Under the pieces are notes generated by a model, which saw nothing but the letters and a program-made list of their open reading frames with translations, was not told where the DNA came from and did no database searches. Of a stretch of 64,000 nt of DNA, positions 1 through 15,745 are shown piece after piece (the first letter of the stretch is position 1; each line of letters opens with the position of its first letter). The stretch lies in the NCBI RefSeq assembly GCF_002776525.5, contig NC_045444.1, forward strand, positions 24,457,275-24,521,274. The letters run 5' to 3'. Origin of the DNA: Piliocolobus tephrosceles (lineage: Eukaryota; Chordata; Mammalia; Primates; Cercopithecidae). A program made the translations under genes and the position numbers.

Positions 1-79
1 GTATACATATGTAACAAACCTGCACGTTATGCACATGTACCCTAGAACTTAAAGTATAATAATAATAATAATAATAAAG
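1..79 (+). mobile_element. L1 3' end with (AAT)n tail, cut by window edge
   Basis: The first 60 bases carry the typical end of a primate L1 3' UTR (a run through GCACATGTACCCTAGAACTT), followed by an A-rich tail made of AAT units at about 57-77. The same terminal sequence recurs at 43202-43260, where it closes another L1. The body of this element lies outside the window. The tail and the abrupt switch into an older L1 fragment suggest a younger L1 that landed in, or beside, an older one. Confidence 0.9.
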
Positions 80-87
80 AATACCCA

Positions 88-345
88 TTAAAAAAAACCC
101 TTAAAAAAGTAGACAAAGGATATGAACAGATACTTTTCAAAAGAAGACATTTACATGGCCAGCAAACATATGAAAAAAAAGCTGTAACGTTACTGATCAT
201 TAGAGCAATGCAAATCAAAACCTGAGGAATATTAATGGAAATAAAAGGTAAAAATTTGAGTAGCCTCTAGCGGTGATAAAACAGTAAAATATACTTAGGA
301 CTAACGTGCAAACTTTGTATATATGAATTCTCAACACTTTGAATT
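88..345 (+). mobile_element. Old L1 ORF2 fragments (sense)
   Basis: Bases 100-225 match the C-terminal part of L1 ORF2 (GGATATGAACAGATACTT, GAAGACATTTACATGGCC, GCAATGCAAATCAAAACC) with many changes. Bases about 275-345 look like a more upstream ORF2 stretch (AAATATACTTAGGACTAAC), weakly. Both are too diverged to code. The second piece is much less certain than the first. Confidence 0.7.
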
Positions 346-360
346 ACTAACAAAAAATTT

Positions 361-657
361 TTCATAGGTTCGAGTAACTTTTCCTTCAGATATGAAAACC
401 AATTTGCTGCAGATAATCATTGTGGAAATTACACTCCCCAAATTGTGAAATCAGATCTATTCACACCGCAGATAATTTGGCAAGGTGGAAATAGATATTT
501 TATTCCTTCAGCAATCTTGAATGTTACTTGTTGGGGCAATCATGATGTAGAGATTAGGCAGACTTTAATGAGAGGAATGCCTCTGATATTAGCTAAAATC
601 TCCCCTGATGTTGGTGTCTGTTTACTTACTGACAATGAACAACAAGGTAGCCTCTAG
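361..657 (+). other. Unassigned 98-codon open frame behind a splice-acceptor-like tract
   Basis: From base 361 to the TAG at 655-657 one frame stays open with no stop. It is preceded by AAAAAATTTTTCATAG at about 351-366, which resembles a splice acceptor, and is followed by AATAAA near 662. It has no canonical ATG near its start; GTG at 445 is the only listed alternative start. The composition is protein-like, but I recognise no domain. An 11-bp copy of the sequence at the stop (GTAGCCTCTAG, 647-657) occurs at 260-270. It could be a decayed exon, a retrocopy piece or chance. Confidence 0.25.
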
Positions 658-2105
658 ATATTTAATAAAGTTGTTGGATTTTAAAATACTAACATGCTTT
701 TCATAGGGTTCTTTGATAATGCTGGTTGCTTATTTTAGTTATGGCAACCTCATTTCTAAGCAAGGACTAATTTATACATTTGATCCCTGTATTGATGACT
801 TACGTAAACCGTGTTCTATAGCCAGAGGGCACACAATTAAACACTAGGAACCAGCTCCTTTAGTCCTGCTATTGGCACTCAGCAGCACAAAAAAGATAAA
901 CCAGGCAAATCTACATTCCCTCTGCTGAAACAATCCTAGGTGCAAGTGTAGGGGTGGTGGATTGTTAGGACCTTTATATAGGAAGGATAATCTGTATTTA
1001 TATTAAAGAATTGTAAGTCACTAGTGAATGCATGCAACAGTTCAGCCCTTAATACAGTACACACAGTTATTCATCCGATTTGTACCAAATCATGAATTTC
1101 TGAAAGGAAAAACTAAGATGCTCAATTCTGCAGAGATTATCCTTCATAAGAGATATTCATATCTGTGCTATTCTCTCTCCTGACATGTCTCATTTTATTT
1201 TGCATTTTGTACATTTTATTGTTTTGCTCACCATGGCTTCTGAAAGTTTAGCACTCTCTGCATATATCTTCAATAATAAACCCAATATTTAAAAGTGTTA
1301 TAATGCTATCTAACACATATCAAAAATATACATCAAAGGAAAACTATCAAAAGTGTTTTCATGAACAACTATAGATTTAAGAAAATAAACATGAGTGAAT
1401 ATATGAATCCTTTACAGACATTATTCCATTTAGCCTTGTGCTAGGAGTTCAGAGAAGTTTAGGGCACACAGTATCTTCATATGTCCTCAGGATTTCCAGG
1501 AAGAGTTTGTGAAGAAAATATCTGCAAGAATGATGTTTAGTTACCATATCTGTGACAATACCCACCTCTTTGTATCACCTTTTAGATTAAATAAGATGAT
1601 GCATGTGATAGGTGGAGCTTGTAGTCTATACATAACCTTAACCCTGGAAATGTTAGTGCCTTGTCTTCTTTTTCTTTGTTATCTTATTGTTTGGGATGCT
1701 CCTCCTTTATTATCAGATTTTAAGAATGGATTTCCTGCCTTCACCATCCCTACCAGGAAGACCCTTCCTAACTCTTTCCCCCCAAGTCTTTGTCTTTGTC
1801 TTTTTCTTTGGGTCCTGTCAAAGGTGATGCATGTCATAGTCCAAGAGGAAGACAGTTGGCCAGGAATGGCTTGATCCAAGTGTTTGTAGCTCATTGAGCC
1901 TCTAAAATATGGTCTTCCTCTTTCACAATTTAACCAATAAGATAATCTAAACCAAGAATGGTTCTCATACTCTGCATTGTCCTATGCTGTGCAGTAATTC
2001 TCTTTTCCTCTTTTTATTTTTTTTTGGAATAGGAAATAAGCCCACTGATTTTCCCTTCCCCTAGGGCAATGGTCCTTAAACTGGTTTGAGAACTTCTGTG
2101 TTCTC
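658..2105. other. No recognised gene or repeat
   Basis: I see unique, AT-rich sequence. A 121-codon open frame at 1509-1874 is low-complexity hydrophobic and has no recognisable domain; I treat it as chance. The junction with the L1 at 2106 shows no A/T tail. Confidence 0.6.
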
Positions 2106-2156
2106 AGAACCCCAGTGTGTGATGTTCCCCACCCTGTGTCCATGTGTTCTCATTGT

Positions 2157-5994
<3,838 letters not shown>

Positions 5995-6029
5995 GATGTT
6001 AGTTGGTTATTTTGCCCGTTAATTGATGC

Positions 6030-7071
6030 AGTTTCTTCATAGCATCAATGGTCTTTACCTGTTGGCCTGTTTTTGCATTGACTGCTACCAGTTGTTCCTT
6101 TCCATGTTTAGTGCTTCCTTCAGGAGCTCTTGTAAGGCAGGCCTGGTGGTGACAGAATCTCTCAGCATTTGCTTGTCTCTAATGGATTTTATTTCTCCTC
6201 CACTTTTGAAGCTTTGTTTGGCTGGATATGAGATTCTGGGTTGAAAATTCTTTCCTTTAAGAATGTTGAATATTGGCCTCCACTCTCTTCTGGCTTGTAG
6301 GTTTTCTGGCGAGATATTTGCTATTAGTCTGATGGACTTCCCTTTGTGGATAACCTGACCTTTCTCTCTGGTTGCCCTTAACATTTTTTCCTTCATTTTG
6401 ACCTTGGTGAATCTGACAGTTGTGTGTCTTGGGGTTGCTCTTCTCAAGGAGTATTTTTGTGGTGTTCTCTGTAGTTCCTGAGTTTGAATGTTGGCTTGTC
6501 TTGCTAGGTTAGGGATGTTCTCTTGGATAATGTCCTAAAGAGTGTTTTCTAACTTGGTTCCATTCTCCCAGTCACTTTCCAGTACACCAATCAAACATAT
6601 GTATGGTCTTTTCACAGAGTCCCATATTTCTTGGAGGTTTTGTTAGTTTCTTTTCACTCTTTTTTCTCTAATCTTGTCTTCTCCTTTTATTTCATTAATT
6701 TGATCTTCAATCACTGATATCCTTTGTTCCACTTGATTGAATTGGCTACTGAAGCTAGTGTATGCATCATGAAGTTCTCGTACCATGGTTGTCACCTTCA
6801 TCAGGTCATTTAAGGTCTTCTCTACACTGTTTATTCTAGCTAGCCATTTGTCTAACCTGTTTTTAACTTCCTTGTGATGGGTTAGAACACGATCCTTTAG
6901 CTTGGAGAAGTTTGTTATTACTGACTTTCTGAGGCCTACCTCTGTCAACTTGTCAAACTCATTTTCCATCCAGTTTTGTTCCCTTGATGGTGAGGAGCTG
7001 TGATCCTTTGGAGGAGAATAGGAGCTTTGGGTTTTGGAATATTCAGCTTTTCTTATCTGGTTTCTCCCCAT
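6030..7071 (-). pseudogene. L1 ORF1: L1 ORF1 (RNA-binding chaperone) remnant
   Basis: Start ATG at 7071 begins MGRNQIRKAEYSKTQ, the basic N-terminus typical of L1 ORF1p. Residues 1-142 (to 6643) run through the leader and the coiled-coil region (heptad-rich part ending near EKRVKRN). After a break the frame resumes at 6447-6085 with the RNA-recognition and C-terminal domain (motifs RRATPRH, RARREWxPIFNILK-like, LQELLKEALNMERNN). Intact ORF1p is about 338 residues and forms trimers that coat L1 RNA. This copy is split by frame breaks and ends in a premature stop near 6085. Confidence 0.9.
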
Positions 7072-8064
7072 CTTCGTGGTTTTATCTGCCTTTTGTCTTT
7101 GATGCTGGTGACCTACAGATGAGATTTTGGTGTGGATGTCCTTTTTGTTGATGTTGATGCTATTCCTTTCTGTTTGTTAGTTTTCCTTCTAACAGTCAAA
7201 CCCCTCAGCTGCAGGTCTGTTGGAGTTTGCTGGAGGTCCACTCCCGACCCTGTTTGCCTGGGTATCACCAGTAGAGGCTGCAGAAGCTTTGTCCCAGAGG
7301 GGCACCCGCCTTTTTGAGTTGTCTGTTGGCCCCTACTGAGAGGTGTTTCCCCACCAAGCTACATGGGGGTCAGGGACCTGCTTGAGGAGGCAGTTTGTCT
7401 GTTCTTGGGGTTTAACACCATGCTAAGAGAACCACTGTTCTCTTCAGAGCTGTCAGACAGGGAAGTTTAAGTCTGCAGAAGCTGTCTGTTACCTTTTTTC
7501 TACTGTGCCTTGCCCTCAGAGGTGGAGTCTATAGAGGCAGTAGGCCTTGCTGAGCTGTAGTGGTCTCTACCCAGTTCTTGCTCCTAGGCCTCTTTGTTTA
7601 CACTGAGAGCTACTCAAGCCTCAGCAATGGAACGTCCCTCCCCCTGTCAAGCTGCAGTGCTGCAGGTTGATCTTAGACTGCTGCGCTAGCAGTGAGCAAG
7701 GATCTGTGGGCGTGGGACCTGCTGATCCAGGCATGGGAGGATGTCTCCTGGTCGGCCAGTTGCTAAGACTGTGGAAAAAGCACAGTATTTGGTTAGGAGT
7801 GTACCATTTCTCCAGGTACAGTCGGTCCTGGCTTCCCTTGGCTAGGAAAGGGAAATCCCCCAACCCCTTGCACTTCCGTGATGAGGCAATGCCCCACCCT
7901 GCTTCGACTTGCCCTCTGTGGGCTACACCCACTGTCCAACCAGTCCTAATGAGACAAACTAGGTACCTCAGTTGGAAATGCAGAAATCACCCGTCTTCTG
8001 CATTGATCTCGCTGGGAGCTGCAGACTGGAGCTATTCCTATTCGACCATATTGGAAGAGACCCC
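7072..8064 (-). promoter_or_regulatory. L1 5' UTR / internal promoter region
   Basis: About 990 bases upstream of the ORF1 start match an older-type L1 5' UTR, GC-richer than the surroundings. In L1 this region holds the RNA polymerase II internal promoter and an antisense promoter. Whether this diverged copy still drives transcription cannot be told from sequence alone. Confidence 0.8.
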
Positions 8065-8154
8065 TTGCCTCTGCTTTTAATGTGTTGGATTCTGTTACTT
8101 AGGTGAAGTATATGAAGAAAATCTGGTCTCACATAGATGTATATTTGAAAAAAG

Positions 8155-8640
8155 GAGGACTATTATCACGCATTTTCAAATAAATGCAGATAATCCTCTT
8201 TGATATAACACTGAAATTTTGCAAGTTGTAGTTCCCTGTAGGTTAGTTGAAATGTGGCATCTGATATGCTAAAAATGTACCCTTCATCCTCTATTAAATC
8301 ACAATCCACTAGTCTATCCTGTACTTTGAATGTCATCCTTTGATCTTTTTTTAAATGTTGACACACTTCATTATACAAAAACCCCTATATTTCTTAACAT
8401 TATCACTAATATCCTCAGAAAAGTCTTAAGTATTGGGAATCTGTCAAGCTCAGAGTGTATATACAAGTCAAAATCATAATATTCACTTGAAAGTAAAAGT
8501 TTTCTCATTGGAAATACTTAGTGTCAGTTGTTTTCCTTGATGTGAAAAGCTTACTTCATTCATTTTATTGCCAAATGCACAAATCTGAGTAACTGTAGTT
8601 GTCTGTCAGTTGTTCTTTCAAGTAGAAATAATTTTACATG
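8155..8640 (-). pseudogene. hAT-transposase-derived ZBED5/SCAND3-like remnant
   Basis: The minus strand carries consecutive protein pieces with the pattern of the C-terminal half of domesticated hAT transposases of the ZBED5/SCAND3 (ZBED9)/FAM200 type: EQLTDNYSYSDLCIW (about 8610-8565), GKQLTLSISNEKT (about 8540-8500), ELDRFPILK (about 8450-8420), then the open piece 8378-8166 with FKVQDRLVDCDLIEDE, FQLTYRELQLAKF and CYIKEDYLHLFENA. Frame shifts separate the pieces. Relative to relatives as I remember them, a short block after the CQHL motif is lost, and the hAT dimerisation C-terminus beyond ENA is missing. It is a dead fragment, either a retrocopy or a transposon relic. Confidence 0.62.
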
Positions 8641-8659
8641 AAATAATCAACAAGAACAG

Positions 8660-11132
8660 CTCACAGCTCTCTCACACCAGTTCTTTTACTTGAGACCACC
8701 ATTATACTTTAAAAAGGCAGTATAAGCACTTTATGTGTACCTCTTATTTCATCACACAAATAAGTGAAAAAATATGTATTCAAGGGTCAGGCTTTGAAAT
8801 TAATTGTCCGTGCTTGATCAGGGGAGTTCTTAAGTGAAGTTAGCATTTATTCTTATTTATTTCTTTCTGCAACTGTCTTACAGAGAAGAATATCATGCCT
8901 GCTATGACAGCTAGTATCATGGACTTGATTCTTGCCCAGGCTGCAGCTGTTTTACCTACTATTGCTTCTGTACCATCAATACATAATCAATAAAATGTCA
9001 TAGACAAGTAACTTCTTAGTATTATTATGAAAATCATTTTGATCTTATAGCCCCCCCGAAGGGGTCTCAGGAGTACATGGACCAAACTTGGACCCCATGC
9101 TTTTGTCTTTTGGAGTATAAAAGATTCTGTAACTTAAAGCATCTTGTAGCTGGATGTCTGTGTTCCAATATAAAGACCATATGAGATTATTAGACTATTC
9201 ACTACCGAGTGCTCTTGGAGAAATAAAATACAACTGTAGTCTCAATAGATAAGAAAAGTGCTTGGATGGACTGGATCTTCAATAACTTCACGATTTGGAT
9301 TGTGTCAAAAGCTATGGGTACATTTATTAGCTTAAGTCGTTCCACACCATGCCATTCTCTGTTTATTATTCAAGCTAATTGGAAAACACAGTACTAACAG
9401 TAGCTTCAGGTAACATCTTTATGATCTTCTTCTGGGTAGGATTTATACTCCTTGGTGCAGTGGATGGCATGGAAACTACTGTTCAAAGATGTAGAGGAAA
9501 TACTGTGCCCACCCCCACACTACTTAATCCTGTAGAAGGGGTTCCCCAGCAGGATCCAGCTCTTTCTCATTCTCTCTATCTTTCTCTCAGTATCACCTCC
9601 AGAATCAATCTCATTATTTACTTTTTGCTTATGCTGGAGATTATTTACTTGGAAACTATTCACCTTTGCATTTTACAATTTTTGCAGATATAGTTGAAAA
9701 TCTCCCTTTAACAGAATTGTTGCCTCATCTCCTACTGATAATGACGCATAATGATAGGAGCTTGGCTCAGTGAGAAACTGTTCTGACAGGGGCAGACAGA
9801 GCTCATCGCAGCATGCTGCACTGCCCTGCAGCTCTCATTACTCTTTGGGATCCAAGCTTAGACTTTGGGTTTCTGATCTGTAGATATGAAAAGCCACATA
9901 GGGAATATAGACCTGCAATAACGTCTGTGTTGCTTAAGAAAAGCTGAATCATATACCTACCAAGACACTTATTACACCTTTAAAGAATCAACAAGCCAAA
10001 AATATGCACAGCTACTTTGATATATTCCAGAAAAAAAGGAACTCATTTTCCAATCTCCCTCTAGTCTCTTAGGAAAAACACCAGCCTTGAGCACTGTTTT
10101 ATTATTGACTTATATGGAGGCAGGTATCCTCCATCACTCCCGGAGTCCACATGGCTTTGTGGTCCTTGTCCCCATAATATGCCCATCAATCCAACTAAAA
10201 CAGCCAACACAAAAATCTTCTGGAGCATCTAATGTGTGCAAGATAATAAGCTGAGATGAGCTAGACTGGGTTTAAAGACTGTATTTGAAACTATGCACAA
10301 TTTTCTGCATTTTTTTTCCTGCTCCAGGAAATCATAATTTTATGAATCAGTCATAATTTAAAGACTGGGGCTTTTTTTCTTAGAAGATAAGCTCCACGAG
10401 ATGATGTCTATTTAGCTCATGAATATAGAATAGCACAGAAATGGATTATAGTGGCTGTAAAGGGGGTAACAGAACTCATTTTGATAGATTTGTGTCATCC
10501 ATACCCTACTCACACCAGAGCAAATTGACCTCAAAGCTGTAAGTGGTGTCTCTTCTCCAGACACTTGAGACGTAGTGCAGTCTTGCAGAGTGGATAGAGC
10601 AGAAGATGGTGCCTGATTTCTCCACACTCCACACAGTTCTATCCTCTTACTGAAAAGTTTTAACATTCTGAAGGAGCCCAATTCTCAGAACCCTCTAATG
10701 GATACCAGAAACTTGAATTCTTGAAGATTTAAGGAAAAAACCCCCTCAGCTTTACAGATATTCATTGTCTGTGGAGGCTAGAGTTACAACTTTTCAATCC
10801 ACTCTAAAAGCAAAGCAGTAAACAATCACAGCAAGGTCACACAAGTCAGTGACCAGGTGATTGGCCTCTTCCTAAAAGAAGATCCTAACTTTGTTCTCAC
10901 CCCTTTCAGGGTTAAACAGTCTTGCTGTTTTGTAGGTATTCATGAGCACATCAAGTTGCATTTAACTTACTTAAGGGATTTCTCTTAGAATCTTCCAGTG
11001 TCCCTTGGATATAATTCTATACATAATAAATATGTGTATATTTAGTATTCCTGGGTTATGATGTCAGTTACCATTTCAAGTGCATTATTTTCTCTAATTG
11101 CATCTAAACATTTTATTAAAAATCAAGACTTT
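8660..11132. other. No recognised gene or repeat
   Basis: This is mostly unique sequence. A 104-codon frame at 9379-9693 is not supported as a gene: it has no domain and no splice context. A possible tiny L2-like stretch lies at 10370-10440 but is too short to call. Confidence 0.55.
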
Positions 11133-11403
11133 AGCTAAGTGCAGTGACTTACACCTTCAATCTCAGCACTTTGGGAGGCCAAGGCAGGAGGATTAGTTGA
11201 GGTCAGGAGTTTGAGACCAGCCTAGGCACCTGCATCTACAAAAAAATTTAAAAACTAGCCAGGCTCAGGGGTGTGCACCTGTAGTCCCAGCTACTTGGGA
11301 GACTGAGGTAGGAACATCCCTTGAGCCTAGGAGTTGGAGGCTCCAGTGAGCCATGATTATGCCACTGCATTACAGACTGGACAGCCAAGTGAAAAAAAAA
11401 AAA
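11133..11403 (+). mobile_element. Alu, old (AluJ-like), sense
   Basis: Both Alu arms are present: CTCAGCACTTTGGGAGGCC, GAGACCAGCC, the middle A-rich region near 11238, then CCAGCTACTTGGGAGACTGAGG and CCACTGCATTACAGACTGG, ending in an A-tail at about 11391-11403. Divergence is high and the second-arm text GAGCCTAGGAGTTGGAGG is J-like. The B box of the original polymerase III promoter is degraded. Confidence 0.93.
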
Positions 11404-12494
11404 ATTCCTCCTCCAGATATTCTGATTTAGAAAGATTAGAGGTAGAGCCAGTGAGTTATGAGTTCCCGGTAAGAGATTTTCAAAATCTGGTCTGTAGAAA
11501 GCCAATTGGACCGTTAAGAATGGTCACATGAACTTGATCACCATCAAAGTGCACGCCACCTTTAATATTATCCTTCATTGTGAATCTCCAGTTCAAGTTT
11601 TATGCTGCTTCTGTCCTGGAGTCTGATGTTTCTTCTGCTGTTCAGAGGAGATTTATGATTTTGATGGCAAAACTCAAGCAATTTCACTTACTTCTCATAA
11701 TCCCTGGACCCAGAGCAGAGCCCTTCTTACAGTAGCACTCACTAAATGAGTAAAGATAGCAAAAAGAGTGACACTGATTTCAATTGAGTCAATTATTCCT
11801 TTGATCAAAAATCTTGGCAAGTTTCTGGCACTGTCAAAATCTGCTAGGCCTGCCACGCAGTGAAAGAAGGAAGATTTGTCATTATTCAAGTGGATTTTGA
11901 GGTGAAAATTCAGAGAAACAGCTCCAATGAAACATCTTGCAACAGAATTCCATCCAAATATACTAAAAGACATCAAAGAGAAAGTGTTTTCTCTTGTGAT
12001 TTTTCTTTCACTGCTAACTGAACACTTGTACAATTGATGATGATGTATTTTACCAGCTACCTAGAACGCTCTGTACATTGGAGAAAACAAAATTACTTTA
12101 ATATTTTTGAAGGTTTCTTTACTTTGTAAGATGTGTCTGGGGAGCTTATTAAATTCATTAGAAAACTGGAATAAATCTAAAAGTACTTCTAAGGGCTCTT
12201 TTCTTCCTACTTTTGCATTTTTAGATAGGAGTATGAATAGATAAAAGGAGGGCTTAGCTAAAACAAATAAAAATTGATACGTAGTTTTTAAGGAGCATGT
12301 GAGGAGGAAATGAGCCTATTTATTAATTTCCCTGTAGCTGTACCCATCCTACCCTAGGACCCATACTCAATCCTGACTTGCAATAGGAGGTTCTTAAGGA
12401 AAAAATAGTCATCTATATTGAGGTTTAGCCTCTTTATCTGTATTGCTGAAAAATCCTTATTATTAATTTTATGTCAATAATAATTGTATCTTAT
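11404..12494. other. No recognised repeat; one 112-codon minus-strand frame
   Basis: Unique-looking sequence. The minus strand has an open frame from 12033 to 11695. It has no domain that I recognise, no adjacent poly-A tail and no clear splice sites, so it is recorded only as an open frame. Confidence 0.5.
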
Positions 12495-12620
12495 GAATAG
12501 TAAGAGTTAATAATTTTCATTGTTTCATATGCTGGGCAAAGCACACAGGCATTTGCTGATTGAATTCTCACAACATCCCATGAAGTCGGCACTACCAATA
12601 TATGCCACATTATCATAATC
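12495..12620 (-). repeat. MIR fragment
   Basis: The order GCTGGGCAAAGCACACAGG, TTGAATTCTCACAACATCC, ATGAAGTCGGCACTACC follows the reverse complement of the MIR 3' half. It is short and diverged. Confidence 0.55.
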
Positions 12621-14644
12621 AAGAATATTAAAAAAGACTATTTCCCAAATATCTCCTTGACTCAACTAGTCAGGGTCAAAGCAGTCAGCCTGAGAATGGA
12701 GGACTCTTGCCTTGCATCTAGGCTGGGAGATCTTGACAGAGGCAGGGTTGGGTCCCTGAGGTTCCAGTTATAAGTTCAAGATTTTCTTCATTAATATGCA
12801 GTAGAGATGGGTTTAGGGGAGGTAAAACAAAACAGAAACTTTTTGTTTTCTCTTTTCCTGTTGTTATGTAAGGCTGTCTTTTTATTCAAAATCAAATAAA
12901 ATATTGTGTAAAGGCCACATCTTCGCTGGGCCTTCTATGACCACAAGGCACTGTGGCCACTTCCCTAGAAACCTGCCTGACTCATTTGGCAGGCCGGTTT
13001 CCATTTTGACTCATTCTGATTATCTCTAATACTAACAAATGAGACATTTTCTGGCTGCAAATCAAAGTATCTCCTTTGGGTGATAAAATTAAACCACAGA
13101 CTTGGTGATGCAGCTGGATCTCTGGACTCAAATATTTCCTTGAGGTTTCTGGCAGACCTCAAATTGGATTCCACTTCCAGAACTTGCATCCTGAGGGAGA
13201 AAGGCCTAGGAATGTGTCCTAAACTGGCAAGTCCCTGTGATTATTTCTGGCAGTAAAGGAGGATATAGATATTAGCAGGGAGCTGAGAGAAGTATCACTT
13301 ACCCTTCAGATTCACCTTATACTTGACCTGGAGGAGATGTTTTTCCCAGCTGAAGTTTAAATGAATATGCAGGCATTTTGAAGGGCTTTCTTCCTTGAAG
13401 TCGCTTCCAGAGAATCAAAATCTTGTTAGAATTATTCTGGGCATTGATTCAAAGTGCAAAGGCTAAAATATTGCCAACATGGTAATTTACACAATATAAT
13501 AGAAGGGGAAAATAAATTATCCACAACTTATAGCAATGCCCTATGAGCAGAAAGCCTCTTGGAGCACACAAAAATTATATCTACAATATATCAGCAACAT
13601 AAAGCTCAAGATTATAAAAGTAAGATTCAAGTTCCTGAAAAATTAGTGGAAATTCCATTTCATCATCACTTTAGAAATTTAAAAGTAATAATAAATGGGC
13701 ACAACCAGTGCTGAGGCAGGACTGATTGAACTACATATTCTATCCTATTTGTTATTTAGCACCTCATATCCTCAGAGGGCTTTGTCCTCATGTTTCAAGT
13801 ATGGAAGCTTGGTATCATTTCCATTTTGTTTACAAGAAAATGGAAACACTGGAAAGTGTGTTTTCTTTAAGGTCACTTTATTGATCTGAGAAAAAACTGT
13901 AATGGAATTGGGAGCTATCAAATCCCTATGTCCTGGGGCTGTCATGGACTGTAGCTTAAGTCAGATTTTCAGAGCCAGGGAAGATCAAAGAATAAAGAAA
14001 CTGTATGTGCTGGAGATTCAGACCTCTGGTGATCTTTTCATTGAAATCACTGTTCTTCTTATCAACCTTTTGTTTTCTGGGTCTTTACATAAAAGTTTCC
14101 CTTTGCTGTGTAGCTTCTTTGTCATCACTGTTGGAGGCAGAATATTCCCTTGCTGTGCTCTACATTATGTGCCTGTCTATTCCTAAGAAAGTTTTACTTG
14201 AGAATATAGCTTAGAATGATTAAGCAATATGATCCTCAGCTGAATAATATGTGAAAAGGGCAATTACATGAGATTTTTATGTAATATCCAGAGAACAAGA
14301 AAAAGAGAGTTAACAGAATAAAGAAGGCAAAGAAGAAAGAGCAAATTGTATAATCTTAAGAACAGAGAGAGTGGACAGGGGGAAATATTTTGGTGCAGGA
14401 AGATTTCACAACCAATAAGAGATGGAATTCATCATGGGTTCTGTCTCCCTTTGTTATCCATGTTGAGTCATCAAATCCAATGTCCACACCTCTTCCTCTC
14501 TTTCTATAGCTTTTGCCTCTGGGCTATGTGAAAAGTAATACATGTCATCTATGTTTCAAGTATCAGAGGGGACTTGATCAGAGAGCTAAATAAGTTTCTT
14601 TTTTCCTCCACTTAACTTCCTGCAGCAGCCTCTTAAATGCCTTT
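12621..14644. other. No recognised gene or repeat
   Basis: Unique-looking sequence. Overlapping frames at 13902-14214 are hydrophobic and low-information, and I do not support them as genes. Confidence 0.5.
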
Positions 14645-15255
14645 CCATTGTTGGTTACTCTCCATTCCAGTTCTACCTATGTGCCACTGCTCTGGATTAG
14701 TCATTTTAACTAAAATTTTCATGATGTTACTTCCTGGTTGAAACCTTTGCTCACCCTCTCTTTACCTTATCCCCCAATTTAAAGTCAGCTGATTAAAACT
14801 CGAATTCCCACACCTCTACATCATCTGGACCAGCGTATCTTTCTATGTTAAGCCTCACATAACCTCTTTCAGTTTCCTATTGCTATTCACACTAAAGTAA
14901 AACATTAGTTGCTTTCTGAGCATATCTCAGTTTTCCTCATTCACTTTGTTATCCATTATCTTTCTTCTGTGGAGAACGCTATCCATTTCTTCCCTAATCC
15001 ATCTCTGCATCTGTTGACCTCCTACTTGTCCTTCAAGACTTGCTTTCAAAGGTACCTCTCGACTGTCTGTTTCTGTACTTATTAAAGATCATCTTGTATT
15101 ATGGTGTTTTTCTGGTCCATCTGCCCTGCTGTATTACAAGTTTGCTAATGTTAAAAACTGTGTCTTAGTTATCATTGGATTTTCTTTCCTTTCTCCTGCA
15201 ACCAGGACCTGGCACAATGCTGTGCTCATAGAAACAACTAAATGAATGAATAACA
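14645..15255 (+). repeat. L2 3' end
   Basis: The stretch follows the L2 3' UTR order: TTACTTCCTGGTTGAAACC, CATCATCTGGACCAGCG-like text, CTACTTGTCCTTCAAGACTTG, and a terminal part with CCAGGACCTGGCACAATGC followed by AAATGAATGAATAAC. Sense orientation; ancient and diverged. Confidence 0.82.
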
Positions 15256-15624
15256 CATAAATTAATGGCCAAATGAAAGAGCAAGTGATATATGAGCACT
15301 AGAGAAATTAAGAGATACAGAATAAAATCTCTGTACTTTAGAAAGATAAAATTTGGAAAAGATGTATAGCCCATATATTTGAAATATAAAAAGTTGTGCT
15401 TGTTTATATTAAGGGTTAATGAGTTTAAGAGTTCTCTAGAACAAATGTACTGCAAAGTGTAGCTGGAAGAGGAAATTACTCCAGATTGAGATCAATGACT
15501 TCTTAGAGAAGTTGGGACTTGAGCTGAGTCAGATGCATGCATATAACTAAACTAGACATAGAAGAAACCATGTTTATTTTACTATAACTTTCTGTACTAC
15601 TTATTATAATTGATTGTGTATGTA
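15256..15624. other. No recognised feature
   Basis: AT-rich sequence between two L2 fragments; the frame on the minus strand (15455-15165) reads through the L2 end and is not a gene. Confidence 0.5.
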
Positions 15625-15745
15625 CTCGTTCATGCAACTAGACTATTAGAAACTTGTAGACAAGGCGCTTTTTTGTTGTTGTTTTCCAGTAATACGTGCA
15701 TCTCCTGCAATTATTACCACATGCCTGGCATATAGAATACGCTTA
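15625..15745 (+). repeat. L2 3'-terminal fragment
   Basis: CTAGACTATTAGAAACTTG and then ACATGCCTGGCATATAGAAT with CTTAATAAA match the last 100 bases of L2, sense orientation. Confidence 0.6.

Noticed and set aside
1509..1874. 121-codon plus-strand open frame
   Set aside because: Hydrophobic, low-information composition, no domain, no promoter or splice context; overlapping minus-strand frame is equally open.
7667..8080. 137-codon plus-strand frame
   Set aside because: Antisense reading of the L1 5' UTR, which is GC-rich and has few stops.
10370..10440. L2-like text (ATAAGCTCCACGAGATG)
   Set aside because: One short match only, with no flanking L2 sequence.
11695..12033. 112-codon minus-strand frame
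   Set aside because: No recognisable domain, no A-tail of a retrocopy and no clear splice sites; possible but unsupported as a gene.
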